Shown here: one piece after another, positions 16,676 through 25,289 of the stretch | Numbering within the stretch: position 1 is the first letter of the stretch | Layout of the letters: the number at the start of each line of letters is the position of its first letter | NCBI RefSeq assembly: GCF_002797595.1 | Contig: NZ_PGFE01000003.1 | Location: forward strand, 186,001-250,000 | DNA from: Sediminihabitans luteus | Lineage (GTDB): Bacteria > Actinomycetota > Actinomycetes > Actinomycetales > Cellulomonadaceae | Reading direction: 5' to 3' | Length of the DNA stretch: 64,000 nt | Notes under the pieces: model-generated | Database searches by the model: none | Told to the model about the DNA's origin: nothing | Seen by the model: the letters and a program-made list of their open reading frames with translations, nothing else | Position numbers and translations under genes: made by a program

Positions 16676-17676
16676 GCGTCGATCCCGACCGCGCGCACCT
16701 CGCCCACCGGGACGCCGCCGCCCAGCACGGGCGTCGCGGCGATCTCGTCGAGACCGGGCGCGTCGAACCCGGCCGCACGCAGCGCGGCCACGAGCACCGC
16801 CGGCCGCGGACGACCCGAGCCGTCGAGCACCTTGAAGGCGATGCCGCCGCCGTCGGGCAGACCGACCGCGAACAGCCCGTCGGCGCCGTCCTTCGCGACC
16901 ACGCCCGGCAGCGCGCGCATCACCGCGGTGCCCTCGCGCCGCGTCCCCGCGAGCATCCCGGGGTGCTCGGCGATCGCCGCGGCGACGCGCGCCTCGGCGC
17001 TCCCGGGCACCGTCGCGGGCGCCCCGCCCACGCGCCCCAGGGCCCGGGCCAGGCCCACGAGCGACGTCGCGAACAGCGGGGCGCCGCAGCCGTCGACCGT
17101 GACCGGCAGGTCGGGCGCGTCGCCCGTGAGCCGCACCAGCGTCGAGCGCACCGCCCGCTGGAGCGGGTGCTCGACGTCCAGGTACGTGTCGAGGTCCCAG
17201 CCCGCCGCGACGCACGTCGCGACCATGGCGGCGTGCTTGCCCGAGCAGTTCTGTGCGATCGGCTCCGGGCCGTGCCCCGCGAGCCGCCACGCGAACGCGG
17301 CCTCGCCCAGCAGCGGCACGTCGGGCGTGTTGCGCAGCGCCGACTCGTCGAGACCGGCGCCCGCGAGGATCTCCCGGGCGCCCGCGACGTGCACGTCCTC
17401 GCCGTTGTGGCTCGCGGCCGCGAGCGCGAGCAGGCGCGGCGGGAGCTCGAGGCCGGCGTCGACCATCGCGACCGCCTGCACCGGCTTGACGCACGAGCGC
17501 GGCCACACCACCACGTCGGGCCGCCCGAGCGCGTGCCGCACCGAGCCGTCGGGCGCCGTCACGACCAGGTGACCCAGGTGCACCGACTCGACGACGCCGC
17601 CCCGCACGACGTGCGCGAGCGGCACCGCACCCGCGGCCACGTCGACGACGCCGGCCGCGGCGTCCGCGGTCACCAC
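16672..17676 (-). CDS. Asparaginase (bacterial type II-like family, PF06089)
   Basis: About 334 residues; GTG 17676 or the next codon, GTG 17673, could be the start. The motifs [25 protein letters not shown] and DGCGAP identify the family often annotated asparaginase, which is unrelated in sequence to the classical E. coli enzyme. It is predicted to split asparagine to aspartate and ammonia in the cytoplasm. The start overlaps the end of the DUF2516 gene by 7 nt and its end overlaps dtd, so it sits in a tight three-gene unit. Confidence 0.85.
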   Translation of the reverse strand: MVTADAAAGVVDVAAGAVPLAHVVRGGVVESVHLGHLVVTAPDGSVRHALGRPDVVVWPRSCVKPVQAVAMVDAGLELPPRLLALAAASHNGEDVHVAGAREILAGAGLDESALRNTPDVPLLGEAAFAWRLAGHGPEPIAQNCSGKHAAMVATCVAAGWDLDTYLDVEHPLQRAVRSTLVRLTGDAPDLPVTVDGCGAPLFATSLVGLARALGRVGGAPATVPGSAEARVAAAIAEHPGMLAGTRREGTAVMRALPGVVAKDGADGLFAVGLPDGGGIAFKVLDGSGRPRPAVLVAALRAAGFDAPGLDEIAATPVLGGGVPVGEVRAVGIDA

Positions 17677-18002
17677 CCGCTCGGGCTGCCGCCGCGCGGC
17701 GGACGGCGCGAGTACGGCGCGACGCGGGGCTTGACGTCCACGAGGTACACGATCGCCGCGACGACCGCGACGATGTTGAGGAACCCGAGGCCCGAGTAGA
17801 AGCCGATGCCCACGAACCCGAGCGCGGTCGCGACGCCGAGGATGATCAGCCAGACGTTCTTGGTCAGCTTGCCCTCGACCTCGAACGCGCGCGGCTCGCG
17901 CCGTGCGCAGTCGATCAGCGCGACGAGCTGCGTCACGAACACGACCACGGAGAGGCCCAGCATGACCCAGGCCTGGAGACTGTCGAGCGCGGTGGAGATC
18001 AC
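17670..18002 (-). CDS. DUF2516 family membrane protein
   Basis: 110 residues from GTG 18002. Helices at about 10-28 ([19 protein letters not shown]), 48-66 and 70-88, then a basic Pro-rich tail. DUF2516 proteins are small actinobacterial membrane proteins of unknown role. A TAGGCT box at 18009-18014 lies 6 nt upstream of the GTG, so the transcript is probably leaderless. The box overlaps the stop codon of the upstream PIN gene. Confidence 0.8.
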   Translation of the reverse strand: MISTALDSLQAWVMLGLSVVVFVTQLVALIDCARREPRAFEVEGKLTKNVWLIILGVATALGFVGIGFYSGLGFLNIVAVVAAIVYLVDVKPRVAPYSRRPPRGGSPSGW

Positions 18003-18011
18003 CGTCCGAGC

Positions 18012-18455
18012 CTACGTGACGGCCCGCTCGCCCGGCAGCACCACGAGGCCCTCGGCGCGGGCCGCGGCCACGACCGCCGGGTCCCACGCCGCGACGAGCG
18101 TGTCCTCGTGCGCGACGACGAGCGCGCTCGCGACGTGGACCGCGTCGCCCGCGCGCAGCGCGACCGGGCTGCGCCGCACGAGCTCGGCCGACGACGCCGC
18201 GACCTCGGGCGTGAGCTCGACCAGGGACAGCGCGGGCCAGACGTCCGCCCACCGTGCGAGCGCGGCGGCGTGCTCGTCGGGCGCGAGGGCGCCCGAACGC
18301 AGGCCGGCCGCGAGGACCGCCTGCAGCTCGACGTCCGCGACCCGGCTGGTGACGACGACGTCCGCGCGGTTCCACAGGGCCGCGACCAGGCGCGAGCCCG
18401 AGCCCGGGACGCACAGGTGCACGAGCGCGCTCGTGTCGAGGTAGACCAGCGCCAT
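18012..18455 (-). CDS. PIN-domain ribonuclease toxin (VapC-like)
   Basis: 147 residues from ATG 18455. MALVYLDTSALVHL carries the first conserved Asp, ADVELQ the conserved Glu and AGDAVHVASAL the later Asp of PIN nucleases, which bind Mg and cut RNA, often tRNA. Its ATG overlaps the stop of the small upstream gene (ATGA), the classical toxin-antitoxin arrangement. Antitoxin should mask the active site and autoregulate the pair. Target RNA unknown. Confidence 0.87.
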   Translation of the reverse strand: MALVYLDTSALVHLCVPGSGSRLVAALWNRADVVVTSRVADVELQAVLAAGLRSGALAPDEHAAALARWADVWPALSLVELTPEVAASSAELVRRSPVALRAGDAVHVASALVVAHEDTLVAAWDPAVVAAARAEGLVVLPGERAVT

Positions 18456-18718
18456 CAGCGACGGATGCGTCGCACGAGGCCGCTCACGCGGTCACGGGGC
18501 GAGCGCTCGCGCTCGGGCGGTGTCACGAGCGGCCGCTCGACGGTCGCGGGCGTCAGCAGGCCGTCGCGCACCAGGCTCTGGAGCAGGTCGGCCGTGCCGA
18601 TCCCGCTCAGCCGCGCGACGGGCTGGCCGCGGTCGGTCACGACGACCTCCTCACCGTCCCTCGCGCGCTCGATCCACTGCTTCAGCTCGGCCCGCAGGGC
18701 ACTCACGGCGACCTCCAT
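18455..18718 (-). CDS. Type II antitoxin of the Phd/YefM class
   Basis: 87 residues from ATG 18718; an ATG three codons upstream (18727) is possible but less typical. MEVAVSALRAELKQWIERA followed by GEEVVVTDRGQPVARL is the Phd/YefM DNA-binding fold. The basic C-terminal tail (RVSGLVRRIRR) would be the toxin-neutralising part. Paired with the PIN gene through an ATGA overlap. Confidence 0.87.
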   Translation of the reverse strand: MEVAVSALRAELKQWIERARDGEEVVVTDRGQPVARLSGIGTADLLQSLVRDGLLTPATVERPLVTPPERERSPRDRVSGLVRRIRR

Positions 18719-18742
18719 GCCGCACAACGTACCCGCGGCGGC

Positions 18743-19843
18743 TCACAGCTGCGGGAGCGCGGCCCGCGCGTCGTCCGACGTCGCCCCCGCGGTCTCCAGG
18801 AGGTCGACCACGGGCGAGCGCAGGATCATCACGAGCGACTGCACGGGCCAGTCCCCCGCGCCGACGACGTGCGGGTCCGTGTCCCGGGCGATCTCGCCGA
18901 GCATCGACCGCGCGACGACCGGGTCGACCCCCGCGGCGATCGCCTCGGCGAGCACGTGCGTCGCCGTCGCGAGCCGTTCGACGAGGTCGGCCACGGGCGC
19001 GAGGTCGTGCTCGCCCGGCGGGATCGCGGCCGCACGCCGGGCCGTGACCCGGATGCTGCGCATCGCCCGCTCGGCGAGCGTCGCGGCGCGTTCGAGCGAC
19101 CGCAGCTCGAACCGGTACCGGCGGGTCACGGCGTTGACGCGCGAGAGGTCGTGCGCGCTCGTCGCGGCCGCGCGCCACTCCTCGAGCGCGGGCTCGGACG
19201 CCCGCCCGCGCACGAGGGCGCTCGCGAGGTCGTCGGGGTCGCCCGAGCGCAGCCCGGTCGCGAGCCGTTCGAGCGTGCGCCCGACCTCGGTGAGCGCGTC
19301 CCCGCCGGCCGACCGGGGTCGGCGCCGGGGGTCGCCGGGCGTGAGCACCGCGACGAGCAGCGCGACGGCGCCACCCACGAGGGCGTCCGTCCACCGGTCG
19401 AGGGGTCCGGTCGTCCCGCCGGGCGGCAGGCCGACGATCACGAGGCTCTGCACGCCGGCCTGGGTCGCGAGCATCACGCCGCGGTCGATGAACCGCGCGA
19501 TGAGCACCGCGGTCGCGAGCACGATCCCGACCTGCCACCAGCCGCTGCCGATCCAGTGCACCACCAGGTCGCCGAGCAGCACGCCGAGAGCGACGCCGAC
19601 GCCCAGCTCCGCGACCTTGCGGAGCTGCCGGTCGGCCGTGAACCCGAGGCAGACCCACGCCGCGACGGGCGCGAAGAACGGGTACTCGTGCCCGAGCACG
19701 AAGTGCCCGACGAGGTACGCGAGCACGGCCGCGAGCGACGCCTGGAGCACGGGCCAGAAGGCGGCCTTGACGCGGCTCGTGCCCTGGCGCACGCGCGCCC
19801 GGACGACGAGCCGACGTGACCTGCGCTCGGCGTCCGGACCCAT
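18743..19843 (-). CDS. FUSC / aromatic acid exporter-like membrane protein
   Basis: 366 residues from ATG 19843. The first half has about five or six membrane helices (from AAFWPVLQASLAAVLAYLVG to LVGGAVALLVAVLTPGDP). The second half is a long soluble helical domain. This half-FUSC layout (ArAE family) is common in actinobacteria and is thought to export aromatic or other organic acids; no substrate can be read from the sequence. A CAGGCT hexamer 6 nt before the ATG suggests a leaderless transcript. Confidence 0.75.
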   Translation of the reverse strand: MGPDAERRSRRLVVRARVRQGTSRVKAAFWPVLQASLAAVLAYLVGHFVLGHEYPFFAPVAAWVCLGFTADRQLRKVAELGVGVALGVLLGDLVVHWIGSGWWQVGIVLATAVLIARFIDRGVMLATQAGVQSLVIVGLPPGGTTGPLDRWTDALVGGAVALLVAVLTPGDPRRRPRSAGGDALTEVGRTLERLATGLRSGDPDDLASALVRGRASEPALEEWRAAATSAHDLSRVNAVTRRYRFELRSLERAATLAERAMRSIRVTARRAAAIPPGEHDLAPVADLVERLATATHVLAEAIAAGVDPVVARSMLGEIARDTDPHVVGAGDWPVQSLVMILRSPVVDLLETAGATSDDARAALPQL

Positions 19844-19857
19844 GGGCACAGCCTGCC

Positions 19858-21012
19858 TCAGAGCATGCTCTTCGGCGCGCCGTCCCCCCGGGGCGTGAGA
19901 CCGCGCGCGACCGGGCCGCGTGCCGCGGGGCGGTCGGCCGAGACGCCCTCGCCCGGCACGACGACCTCCTGGGTCGCGCTCACGGCGCCGCCCTCGCAGT
20001 CGACGACGAGCTCGACGTCCTCGGACGCGGAACGCTTGAGCACCGCCAGCGCGACCGGGCCGAGCTCGTGGTGCCGGGCCACGCTCGTGACCTGCCCGAC
20101 GACGCGACCGGCTTCGCCCGGCGTGCGGACGTCGGCCCCGGGCTCGGGCAGGAGGTGCCCCGAGCCGTCGAGGTGCAGCATCGTCAGGCGCCGCGGGGGC
20201 CGGCCCAGGTTGTGCACGCGCGCGACCGTCTCCTGACCGCGGTAGCAGCCCTTGGCCATGTGCACCGCGGTGCGCAGCCAGTCGAGCTCGTGCGGGATCG
20301 AGCGGTGGTCGACCTCGGTGCCCAGGCGCGGGCGCCAGGCGGCGACGCGCTCGGCCTCGGTCGCCCACGTGCCCGCGAGGCGCCATCCCGCGGCCTCGCG
20401 CGCGGCGACCTCGCTCTCGAGGTCGCCGCGCGGCACGAGCACGAGTCGCCACGCGCGCTCGGTGCCGGGGTGCTGGTCGGCGGGCGGGCCGTAGCGGGTG
20501 CCGCCGCCCGTGACCGCGGGCCACGGGTCGCGCCAGGTCACGGGCTCGCCCTCGGCCCCCTCGGCGTCGACGGGCTCGCCCACGGCAGCGTAGTCCGCGG
20601 ACGCGTCGAGGATCTCGACGCGCATCATGAACTTCATGCGGTCGAGCCAGGCCGCGAGGTCGGCGGCGTGCGACCCCTCGGTCACGAGCCAGGTCGTGGT
20701 GCCGTCGTCCACGACGCCGGCCGCGTGCTCGACGTGCCCCTGCGGGCTCAGCACGAGCAGCTCGGTCGAGGTGCGCGGCGCGAGCGCGAGGAGGTCCTGC
20801 GACGTGATCGAGTGCAGCCACGAGAGCCGGTCCGGGCCGGTCACCGTCACGACGCCCAGGTGCGACTGGTCGACGACGGCGCCGTGGTTCGCGAGCGCGC
20901 GCTGCTCGCCCGCCGGGTCGCCGTAGTGCCAGGCCACGCCCGCGTCGGGACCCGAGCCCTCGACCGCGCCGTGACGCGCGAGCAGCGGCGACGCTCCCGC
21001 CGCGGCGGTCAC
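19858..21012 (-). CDS. ygfZ: Folate-dependent YgfZ/GcvT-type protein
   Basis: 384 residues from GTG 21012. The motif KGCYRGQE with its invariant Cys is the YgfZ signature. The fold is that of the glycine-cleavage T protein, binding tetrahydrofolate and assisting Fe-S cluster repair or assembly. N-terminal half SWLHSITSQDL also fits. The GTG overlaps the stop of the nitrobindin-like gene by 4 nt (GTGA), so expression is coupled; pairing of ygfZ with a nitrobindin-like gene is common in actinobacteria. The C-terminal 20 residues are Ala/Arg/Gly-rich and probably disordered. Confidence 0.9.
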   Translation of the reverse strand: MTAAAGASPLLARHGAVEGSGPDAGVAWHYGDPAGEQRALANHGAVVDQSHLGVVTVTGPDRLSWLHSITSQDLLALAPRTSTELLVLSPQGHVEHAAGVVDDGTTTWLVTEGSHAADLAAWLDRMKFMMRVEILDASADYAAVGEPVDAEGAEGEPVTWRDPWPAVTGGGTRYGPPADQHPGTERAWRLVLVPRGDLESEVAAREAAGWRLAGTWATEAERVAAWRPRLGTEVDHRSIPHELDWLRTAVHMAKGCYRGQETVARVHNLGRPPRRLTMLHLDGSGHLLPEPGADVRTPGEAGRVVGQVTSVARHHELGPVALAVLKRSASEDVELVVDCEGGAVSATQEVVVPGEGVSADRPAARGPVARGLTPRGDGAPKSML

Positions 21013-21587
21013 TGCCGCACCAGGCGCGCGGACGCGTACGACTGCATGGGGTGGCCGAACGCCGCGATCTCCTGGATCCACAGCAGGTCGCCCTCGACCA
21101 GGCCGAACAGGCGCTTGGACGCCCCGACCTCGGCGGCCGTGCCCGTGCGCGCGATCAGGTCGCTCGCGAGGTCGACGCGGCCGTTGCCCACGACGCCGAG
21201 GTAGACGCTCACCCGGCCCGCGGCGTCCGCGAGCAGCACCTCGAGCGGGAACCGGCCCTCGGCGAGCCCCTCGGGCCGCTCGGACGCGACGCGCCAGTAG
21301 CCGGTCTCGGTCGACCAGACCGTGCCCGCCGTGGGGTCGTCCGCGCCCGGGACCGGGGCCAGCGGGGCGCCGTCCGGCCCCACCTCCGGGACGGGCGCGT
21401 CGAGCACGCGGACCGTCGAGACGAAGCGCAGGTACGGGCCGCCGTCGTGGTCGAACGTCACGTCGCTGACGAAGGGTGCGGCGTCGATGCCGGGGTAGTC
21501 CAGCACGCCCTGCCCGCGCCAGCTCCCCAGGAGCCACGCGAGGGGGTAGACCTCGGGCGAGAGGTCGTCGGGGATCTCGAACGCCAT
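21009..21587 (-). CDS. Nitrobindin-like heme/fatty-acid-binding fold protein
   Basis: 192 residues from ATG 21587 with a perfect GGAGG 5 nt upstream. LLGSWRGQGVLDYPGI is the GxWxGxG signature of the bacterial nitrobindins (THAP4/Rv2717c type), a ten-stranded beta barrel that binds ferric heme and handles nitric oxide or peroxynitrite. The GHPMQSY segment near the C-terminus contains the expected heme-ligand His region. Coupled to ygfZ by a GTGA overlap. Confidence 0.85.
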   Translation of the reverse strand: MAFEIPDDLSPEVYPLAWLLGSWRGQGVLDYPGIDAAPFVSDVTFDHDGGPYLRFVSTVRVLDAPVPEVGPDGAPLAPVPGADDPTAGTVWSTETGYWRVASERPEGLAEGRFPLEVLLADAAGRVSVYLGVVGNGRVDLASDLIARTGTAAEVGASKRLFGLVEGDLLWIQEIAAFGHPMQSYASARLVRQ

Positions 21588-21634
21588 GGTGCCTCCGATC
21601 AGCGGTGCGTCGTCCAGCGGTGCGTCCGCACGGG

Positions 21635-21748
21635 TCAGCGCTGACCCTTGAAGAGCTTGTAGACGACGTACCCGGCGAACCACGTGATCGTCACGGTGGC
21701 GGCGAGCAGCAGACCGAGGAAGAGGACTTCGTACGCGTGGGTCGACAT
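21635..21748 (-). CDS. 37-residue single-helix membrane miniprotein
   Basis: ATG 21748 to TGA 21635-21637. The product starts MSTHAYEVLF, has one hydrophobic helix (about residues 8-30) and ends in a basic tail KLFKGQR, so the C-terminus should be cytoplasmic. A TAGGAT box at 21756-21761 sits 7 nt before the ATG, matching the leaderless promoters elsewhere in this window. It lies between the divergently transcribed DsrE gene and nitrobindin. Codon third positions are GC-rich as in real genes here. Function unknown; it may modify a larger membrane protein. Confidence 0.65.
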   Translation of the reverse strand: MSTHAYEVLFLGLLLAATVTITWFAGYVVYKLFKGQR

Positions 21749-21779
21749 GCGGCCGATCCTACCCGCCGGTGCGCGGGCC

Positions 21780-21785
21780 TACGCT
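21780..21785 (+). promoter_or_regulatory. -10 TACGCT of a leaderless promoter
   Basis: TACGCT ends 6 nt before the GTG at 21792. Divergent from the miniprotein promoter 20 bp away. Confidence 0.5.
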
Positions 21786-21791
21786 CGTGCC

Positions 21792-22181
21792 GTGAGCAAC
21801 GACACGACACCCCCGACCGTCACCCGCAGCCTCGTCGTCAAGGCGACCTCGGGGCTCGACCGCCCTGAGGCCGTCAACCAGGCGCTCACCGTGGCCGCGG
21901 CCGCGGTCGCGGCGGGCGCCGAGGTGAGCGTCTGGCTCACGGGCGAGGCCGCCTGGTTCGGGCTGCCCGGGCGGGCGGCCGAGCTCGAGCTCGAGCACGC
22001 GGTGCCGCTCGCCGACCTGCTCGAGGTCGTGCTCGCCGCCGGGACGCTCACGGTCTGCACGCAGTGCGCGGCGCGGCGCGGCATCACCGAGGACGACGTC
22101 ATGCCGGGCGTGCGCATCGCGGGCGCGGCGGTGTTCGTCGAGGAGTCGCTGCGCCCGGGGGCGCAGGCGCTCGTCTACTAG
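21792..22181 (+). CDS. DsrE-family protein
   Basis: 129 residues from GTG 21792. A small alpha/beta protein of the DsrE/DsrF type (sulfur relay fold): TRSLVVKATSGLDRPEAVNQAL at the start, a VSVWLTGEAAWF strand and a CTQCAARRGI segment holding the only cysteines. Members carry sulfur on a Cys or act in undefined roles; the function here is not certain. Its TAG stop shares the CTAG tetranucleotide at 22178-22181 with the stop codon of the opposing gene. Confidence 0.8.
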   Translation: MSNDTTPPTVTRSLVVKATSGLDRPEAVNQALTVAAAAVAAGAEVSVWLTGEAAWFGLPGRAAELELEHAVPLADLLEVVLAAGTLTVCTQCAARRGITEDDVMPGVRIAGAAVFVEESLRPGAQALVY

Positions 22182-22696
22182 CCTGCTCGCTCGCCCTCGG
22201 CGCGGCGCCGGACCTCCGCGAGCAGCTCGGCCGCTCCCGCCGCCCGCTTCGGGACGATGAACGCCTCGGAGGCGCCGACACGGACGAACCCGTGCGAGTC
22301 CGTCTCCTCGACGTGCGAGACGCCGCTCCACGCGACCGAGGTCCGCAGCCCGGCGACGTCCTCGTGCAGCCCCTCGTCGTCGGTCCGGAGGTTCGCCGCG
22401 CCGGTCGCGCCCAGACCGTCGACGGCGGCGAGCCGGTCGATGTTGCGCGCGAGCTCCTTGCGGCCGACCGCCGGGAACACGAACCACATGACGGCCGCAC
22501 CGATCGCTGCGACGACGAGGCCGCCGAGCCAGTCGCCCACGACGAGGCCGATGAGCAGGACCGGGATCACCAGCACGGCCGCGGTCACGGCCAGACGCTG
22601 GTTCCGCGCCCGGGCGACGAGGACCGGGGACGTGCGTGCGAGGTGCTGGGCGTACGCGACCTGGTCGTCGGTCGTCGCGACGTAGTCGATCTGCAC
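22178..22696 (-). CDS. YcxB-like membrane protein
   Basis: 172 residues from GTG 22696. Two adjacent membrane helices (about 35-75: VTAAVLVIPVLLIGLVVGDW and LVVAAIGAAVMWFVFPAVG) are followed by a soluble C-terminal domain with the YcxB-type pattern (TSVAWSGVSHVEETDSHGFV, AFIVPKR). Function unknown. It is the last gene of a four-gene leftward operon with membrane protein, thioredoxin and DUF4395. Confidence 0.7.
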   Translation of the reverse strand: MQIDYVATTDDQVAYAQHLARTSPVLVARARNQRLAVTAAVLVIPVLLIGLVVGDWLGGLVVAAIGAAVMWFVFPAVGRKELARNIDRLAAVDGLGATGAANLRTDDEGLHEDVAGLRTSVAWSGVSHVEETDSHGFVRVGASEAFIVPKRAAGAAELLAEVRRRAEGERAG

Positions 22697-22703
22697 GGCG
22701 GCC

Positions 22704-23183
22704 TCAGGCGCGGCGCGCGCCGCGCAGGCGGCCGAGCAGCACGTAGAGCTCGCACCCGAGGCACAGGCCGAACACCGCGTTGAGCAGCGCAGCGACGAGC
22801 GCCACCGCGGCCGCGACGGGCACGGCGGCGAGTACGCCGAACGCCCCGAGCACCGCACCGACCCCCGTGATCGCGAACCCGACCTGCTGCGCGAATCGCG
22901 GCGGCCGGGCGTCCTCGACCTCGTCGGACGCCGCGAGGCGGGGTCGCACCCAGTGCGCGAAGACCCAGCCCTGCCAGGTGTGCTGCGCGCCGCGCACGGC
23001 CCCGACCGCGAACCCGGCGGCGACGACCGCGAGCACGACCAGCCCGCCCACCGAGGCGCCGAGCACGAGCACGACGGCGAGCAGGAGCGCGGTCACGGCC
23101 GCGCCGAACCGCGGGCCGCGCACGTCGATCACGGGGACGTCGCGGGTGGGGGCGCCCGTCACGTCCGGGGTCTCGGGGGTCAT
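22704..23183 (-). CDS. DUF4395 membrane protein
   Basis: 159 residues from ATG 23183, which overlaps the thioredoxin stop (ATGA). Four hydrophobic helices. The DUF4395 hallmark is the CLGCE motif near the end (FGLCLGCELYVLL), which places two cysteines near the membrane, and an early VRGPRFGAAVTA segment. Coupling to a thioredoxin-like protein suggests a redox pair, with the DUF4395 protein passing electrons through the membrane. That is inference. Confidence 0.82.
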   Translation of the reverse strand: MTPETPDVTGAPTRDVPVIDVRGPRFGAAVTALLLAVVLVLGASVGGLVVLAVVAAGFAVGAVRGAQHTWQGWVFAHWVRPRLAASDEVEDARPPRFAQQVGFAITGVGAVLGAFGVLAAVPVAAAVALVAALLNAVFGLCLGCELYVLLGRLRGARRA

Positions 23184-23608
23184 CGTGCTCCTGTCGTGGC
23201 GAGGGCGAGCGCCTCGCGGGCCTGGCGGGGGCTCATCGCCCCGCTGGATCGGGCGACCTCGGTGCCGGTGCGGTCGAGCACGAGCACCGTGGGGGTGCGC
23301 AGCACGCCGTGCCGACGCACGAGGTCGGGGTGGTCGTCGACGTCGAGCTCGACGTGCGCGACGTCGTCCACCTCGGCCGCGAGCGCCCCGAGGACGCGCG
23401 CGGTCTGCCGGCACGGGCTGCAGACGGCGGCCGAGAACTGGACGAACACGGCACCGGCGGGCTCGACGCCCGTGCCGTGCCAGGCCGCGAACGCGTCGTC
23501 CGCGGCCACGGGGCGGACGGCGCGCACGACGCCCTGCCGTCGGCTCCACCACAGCCCGAGCACGAGGGTCGCGACGACCACGACGGCGAGCAGGACGAGG
23601 CGGTCCAT
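23180..23608 (-). CDS. Membrane-anchored thioredoxin-like protein
   Basis: 142 residues from ATG 23608. One N-terminal helix (LVLLAVVVVATLVLGLWW) then a thioredoxin fold with the active site CSPC in VQFSAAVCSPCRQTA and the cis-Pro TPTVLVL. The domain most likely faces outside. Both ends overlap neighbours by 1-4 nt, so it is translated as part of the operon. Confidence 0.87.
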   Translation of the reverse strand: MDRLVLLAVVVVATLVLGLWWSRRQGVVRAVRPVAADDAFAAWHGTGVEPAGAVFVQFSAAVCSPCRQTARVLGALAAEVDDVAHVELDVDDHPDLVRRHGVLRTPTVLVLDRTGTEVARSSGAMSPRQAREALALATTGAR

Positions 23609-24345
23609 CACACGCCCACGATCCGGCCGACGACGTAGACGAGCGAGCCGCCGAGCGCGACGGGCAGCACGATCGCGGCGAGCGCCGCGGCGCGGCTCTC
23701 GCGCACCACGCGCATGCGGCCGAGCAGCAGGTGGGCCGCGGCGACGAGGAGGCCGGCCACGAGGCCCGCCCACACGCCGTCCACCGCGGGCAGGTCGGGC
23801 ATGACGGCGGCGACCGCGCCGCCCCCGACGACGCCGACCAGGACGGTGAGGCCCTCGCCCCACCAGCCGCGGAACGACAGCGCCGAGAACGCGGCGGCGA
23901 CGGCGAGGGCGGCCGCGCACGCGACCACGAGCGCGACCCCGCCGTCGCTGCGCACGGTCGCGAGCCAGCCTGACGTCGCGACCGCGATCACGGTGCCGGT
24001 CACGGTGCCCGTGACGGAGTCGACGAGTCGCGGGCGGCCGTCGTGCCGGATCATCTCGTTGACGAACGCGAGGAGCACGGCCATCGCGAGCACGAGGGGG
24101 AGGTTGCGCAGCGCCTGCTCGCCCTTGGTCAGGTGGACCCCGGCGACGGCCCCGAACCCGGCGAGCAGCATCACGGTGCGCGTGCCGCCCGGGGCGGGCA
24201 GGTCGAGCAGCGCGGGCCACCCGTAGGCGAGCAGCGCGACGAGCACCGCCGAGGCGACGAGCAGCGGGATCGCGCCGGCGAAGGCCGCGGCGGCGAGGGC
24301 GACGGCCGCGACGGCCGTGCCGACGGCACGCGTCGAGGTCAGCAC
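23608..24345 (-). CDS. Polytopic membrane protein, unknown function
   Basis: 245 residues from GTG 24345, preceded by AGGAGGG. About seven or eight hydrophobic helices cover almost the whole length; a conserved-looking loop FVNEMIRHDGRPRLVDS lies near the middle. No family name recognised. First gene of the operon that continues with thioredoxin, DUF4395 and the YcxB-like protein; its stop overlaps the next start by one base (TGATG). Confidence 0.7.
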   Translation of the reverse strand: MLTSTRAVGTAVAAVALAAAAFAGAIPLLVASAVLVALLAYGWPALLDLPAPGGTRTVMLLAGFGAVAGVHLTKGEQALRNLPLVLAMAVLLAFVNEMIRHDGRPRLVDSVTGTVTGTVIAVATSGWLATVRSDGGVALVVACAAALAVAAAFSALSFRGWWGEGLTVLVGVVGGGAVAAVMPDLPAVDGVWAGLVAGLLVAAAHLLLGRMRVVRESRAAALAAIVLPVALGGSLVYVVGRIVGV

Positions 24346-24500
24346 GGGCCCTCCTGGGCGCGCACGGGCCTCGTGGGGCGGCTCTCGCGGTGGTCTGGCA
24401 CGCCCGACAGTCTCGCAGATCGGTGCGTGCGCACCGAAACGGCGGGGCGCGCGGTACGGTGACGTTCCACCGTGAGGTGTTCCGCCCGAGGAGGTAACCG

Positions 24501-25256
24501 GTGGCCGAGCTGCTGATCCTGACCCCGTCGACGGGGGGTTCCGCCGAGGTTCTCCCTGCCCTGGGGCTGCTCTCGCACCGGGTCCGAGTGCTCCCCATGG
24601 AGCCGTCGGCGCTGGTCGACGCGCCCGACGCCGACGTCGTTCTGCTGGACGCGCGCCGCGACCTGGTCGCTGCCCGCACGACGTCCCGGCTGCTGCACGC
24701 GACCGGTCTGACGGTCCCGCTCGTGCTCGTGCTGACCGAGGGTGGTCTGACCGTCGTGACGGTCGAGTGGGGCGCCGACGAGCTGCTCCTGGAGTCGGCC
24801 GGCCCGGCCGAGGTCGAGGCGCGGCTGCGGCTCGTGCTCGAGCGGTCCGCGGCGGCGGGCAACGACTCGCCCGACGAGGAGATCTCCGCGGGCGAGCTCG
24901 CGATCGACGTCTCGGGGTACACGGCCCGCCTGCGCGGCCGCCCGATCGACCTCACGTACAAGGAGTTCGAGCTCCTCAAGTACCTCGTGCAGCACCCGGG
25001 GCGTGTGTTCACGCGCGCCCAGCTGCTGCAGGAGGTCTGGGGCTACGACTACTACGGGGGCACCCGCACGGTCGACGTGCACGTGCGACGGCTGCGCGCG
25101 AAGCTCGGGCCCGAGCACGAGCAGCTCATCGGCACGGTGCGCAATGTGGGCTACCGGTTCGACCCGCCCAAGGAACGACGCGCCGCCCCGGCCGAGGCCA
25201 CGGGTGAGAGCGCTACCTCCTCGGCAGGCCGGGACACGGCCGCGTCGGACGTCTGA
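24501..25256 (+). CDS. glnR: Nitrogen regulator GlnR (orphan OmpR-type)
   Basis: 251 residues from GTG 24501 with GAGGAGG 6 nt upstream. The N-terminal receiver-like domain carries the GlnR wording [15 protein letters not shown] and [19 protein letters not shown]. The C-terminal winged helix has the near-invariant [20 protein letters not shown] and [20 protein letters not shown]. In actinobacteria GlnR works without a partner kinase and controls glnA, amtB and other nitrogen genes. A Ser/Ala-rich tail of about 30 residues follows the domain. No histidine kinase is nearby, as expected. A TACGGT at 24455-24460 may be the -10. Confidence 0.92.
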   Translation: MAELLILTPSTGGSAEVLPALGLLSHRVRVLPMEPSALVDAPDADVVLLDARRDLVAARTTSRLLHATGLTVPLVLVLTEGGLTVVTVEWGADELLLESAGPAEVEARLRLVLERSAAAGNDSPDEEISAGELAIDVSGYTARLRGRPIDLTYKEFELLKYLVQHPGRVFTRAQLLQEVWGYDYYGGTRTVDVHVRRLRAKLGPEHEQLIGTVRNVGYRFDPPKERRAAPAEATGESATSSAGRDTAASDV

Positions 25257-25289
25257 CCGTCGGCCCCCGTCACGGTAGGTTCGGGGGCG

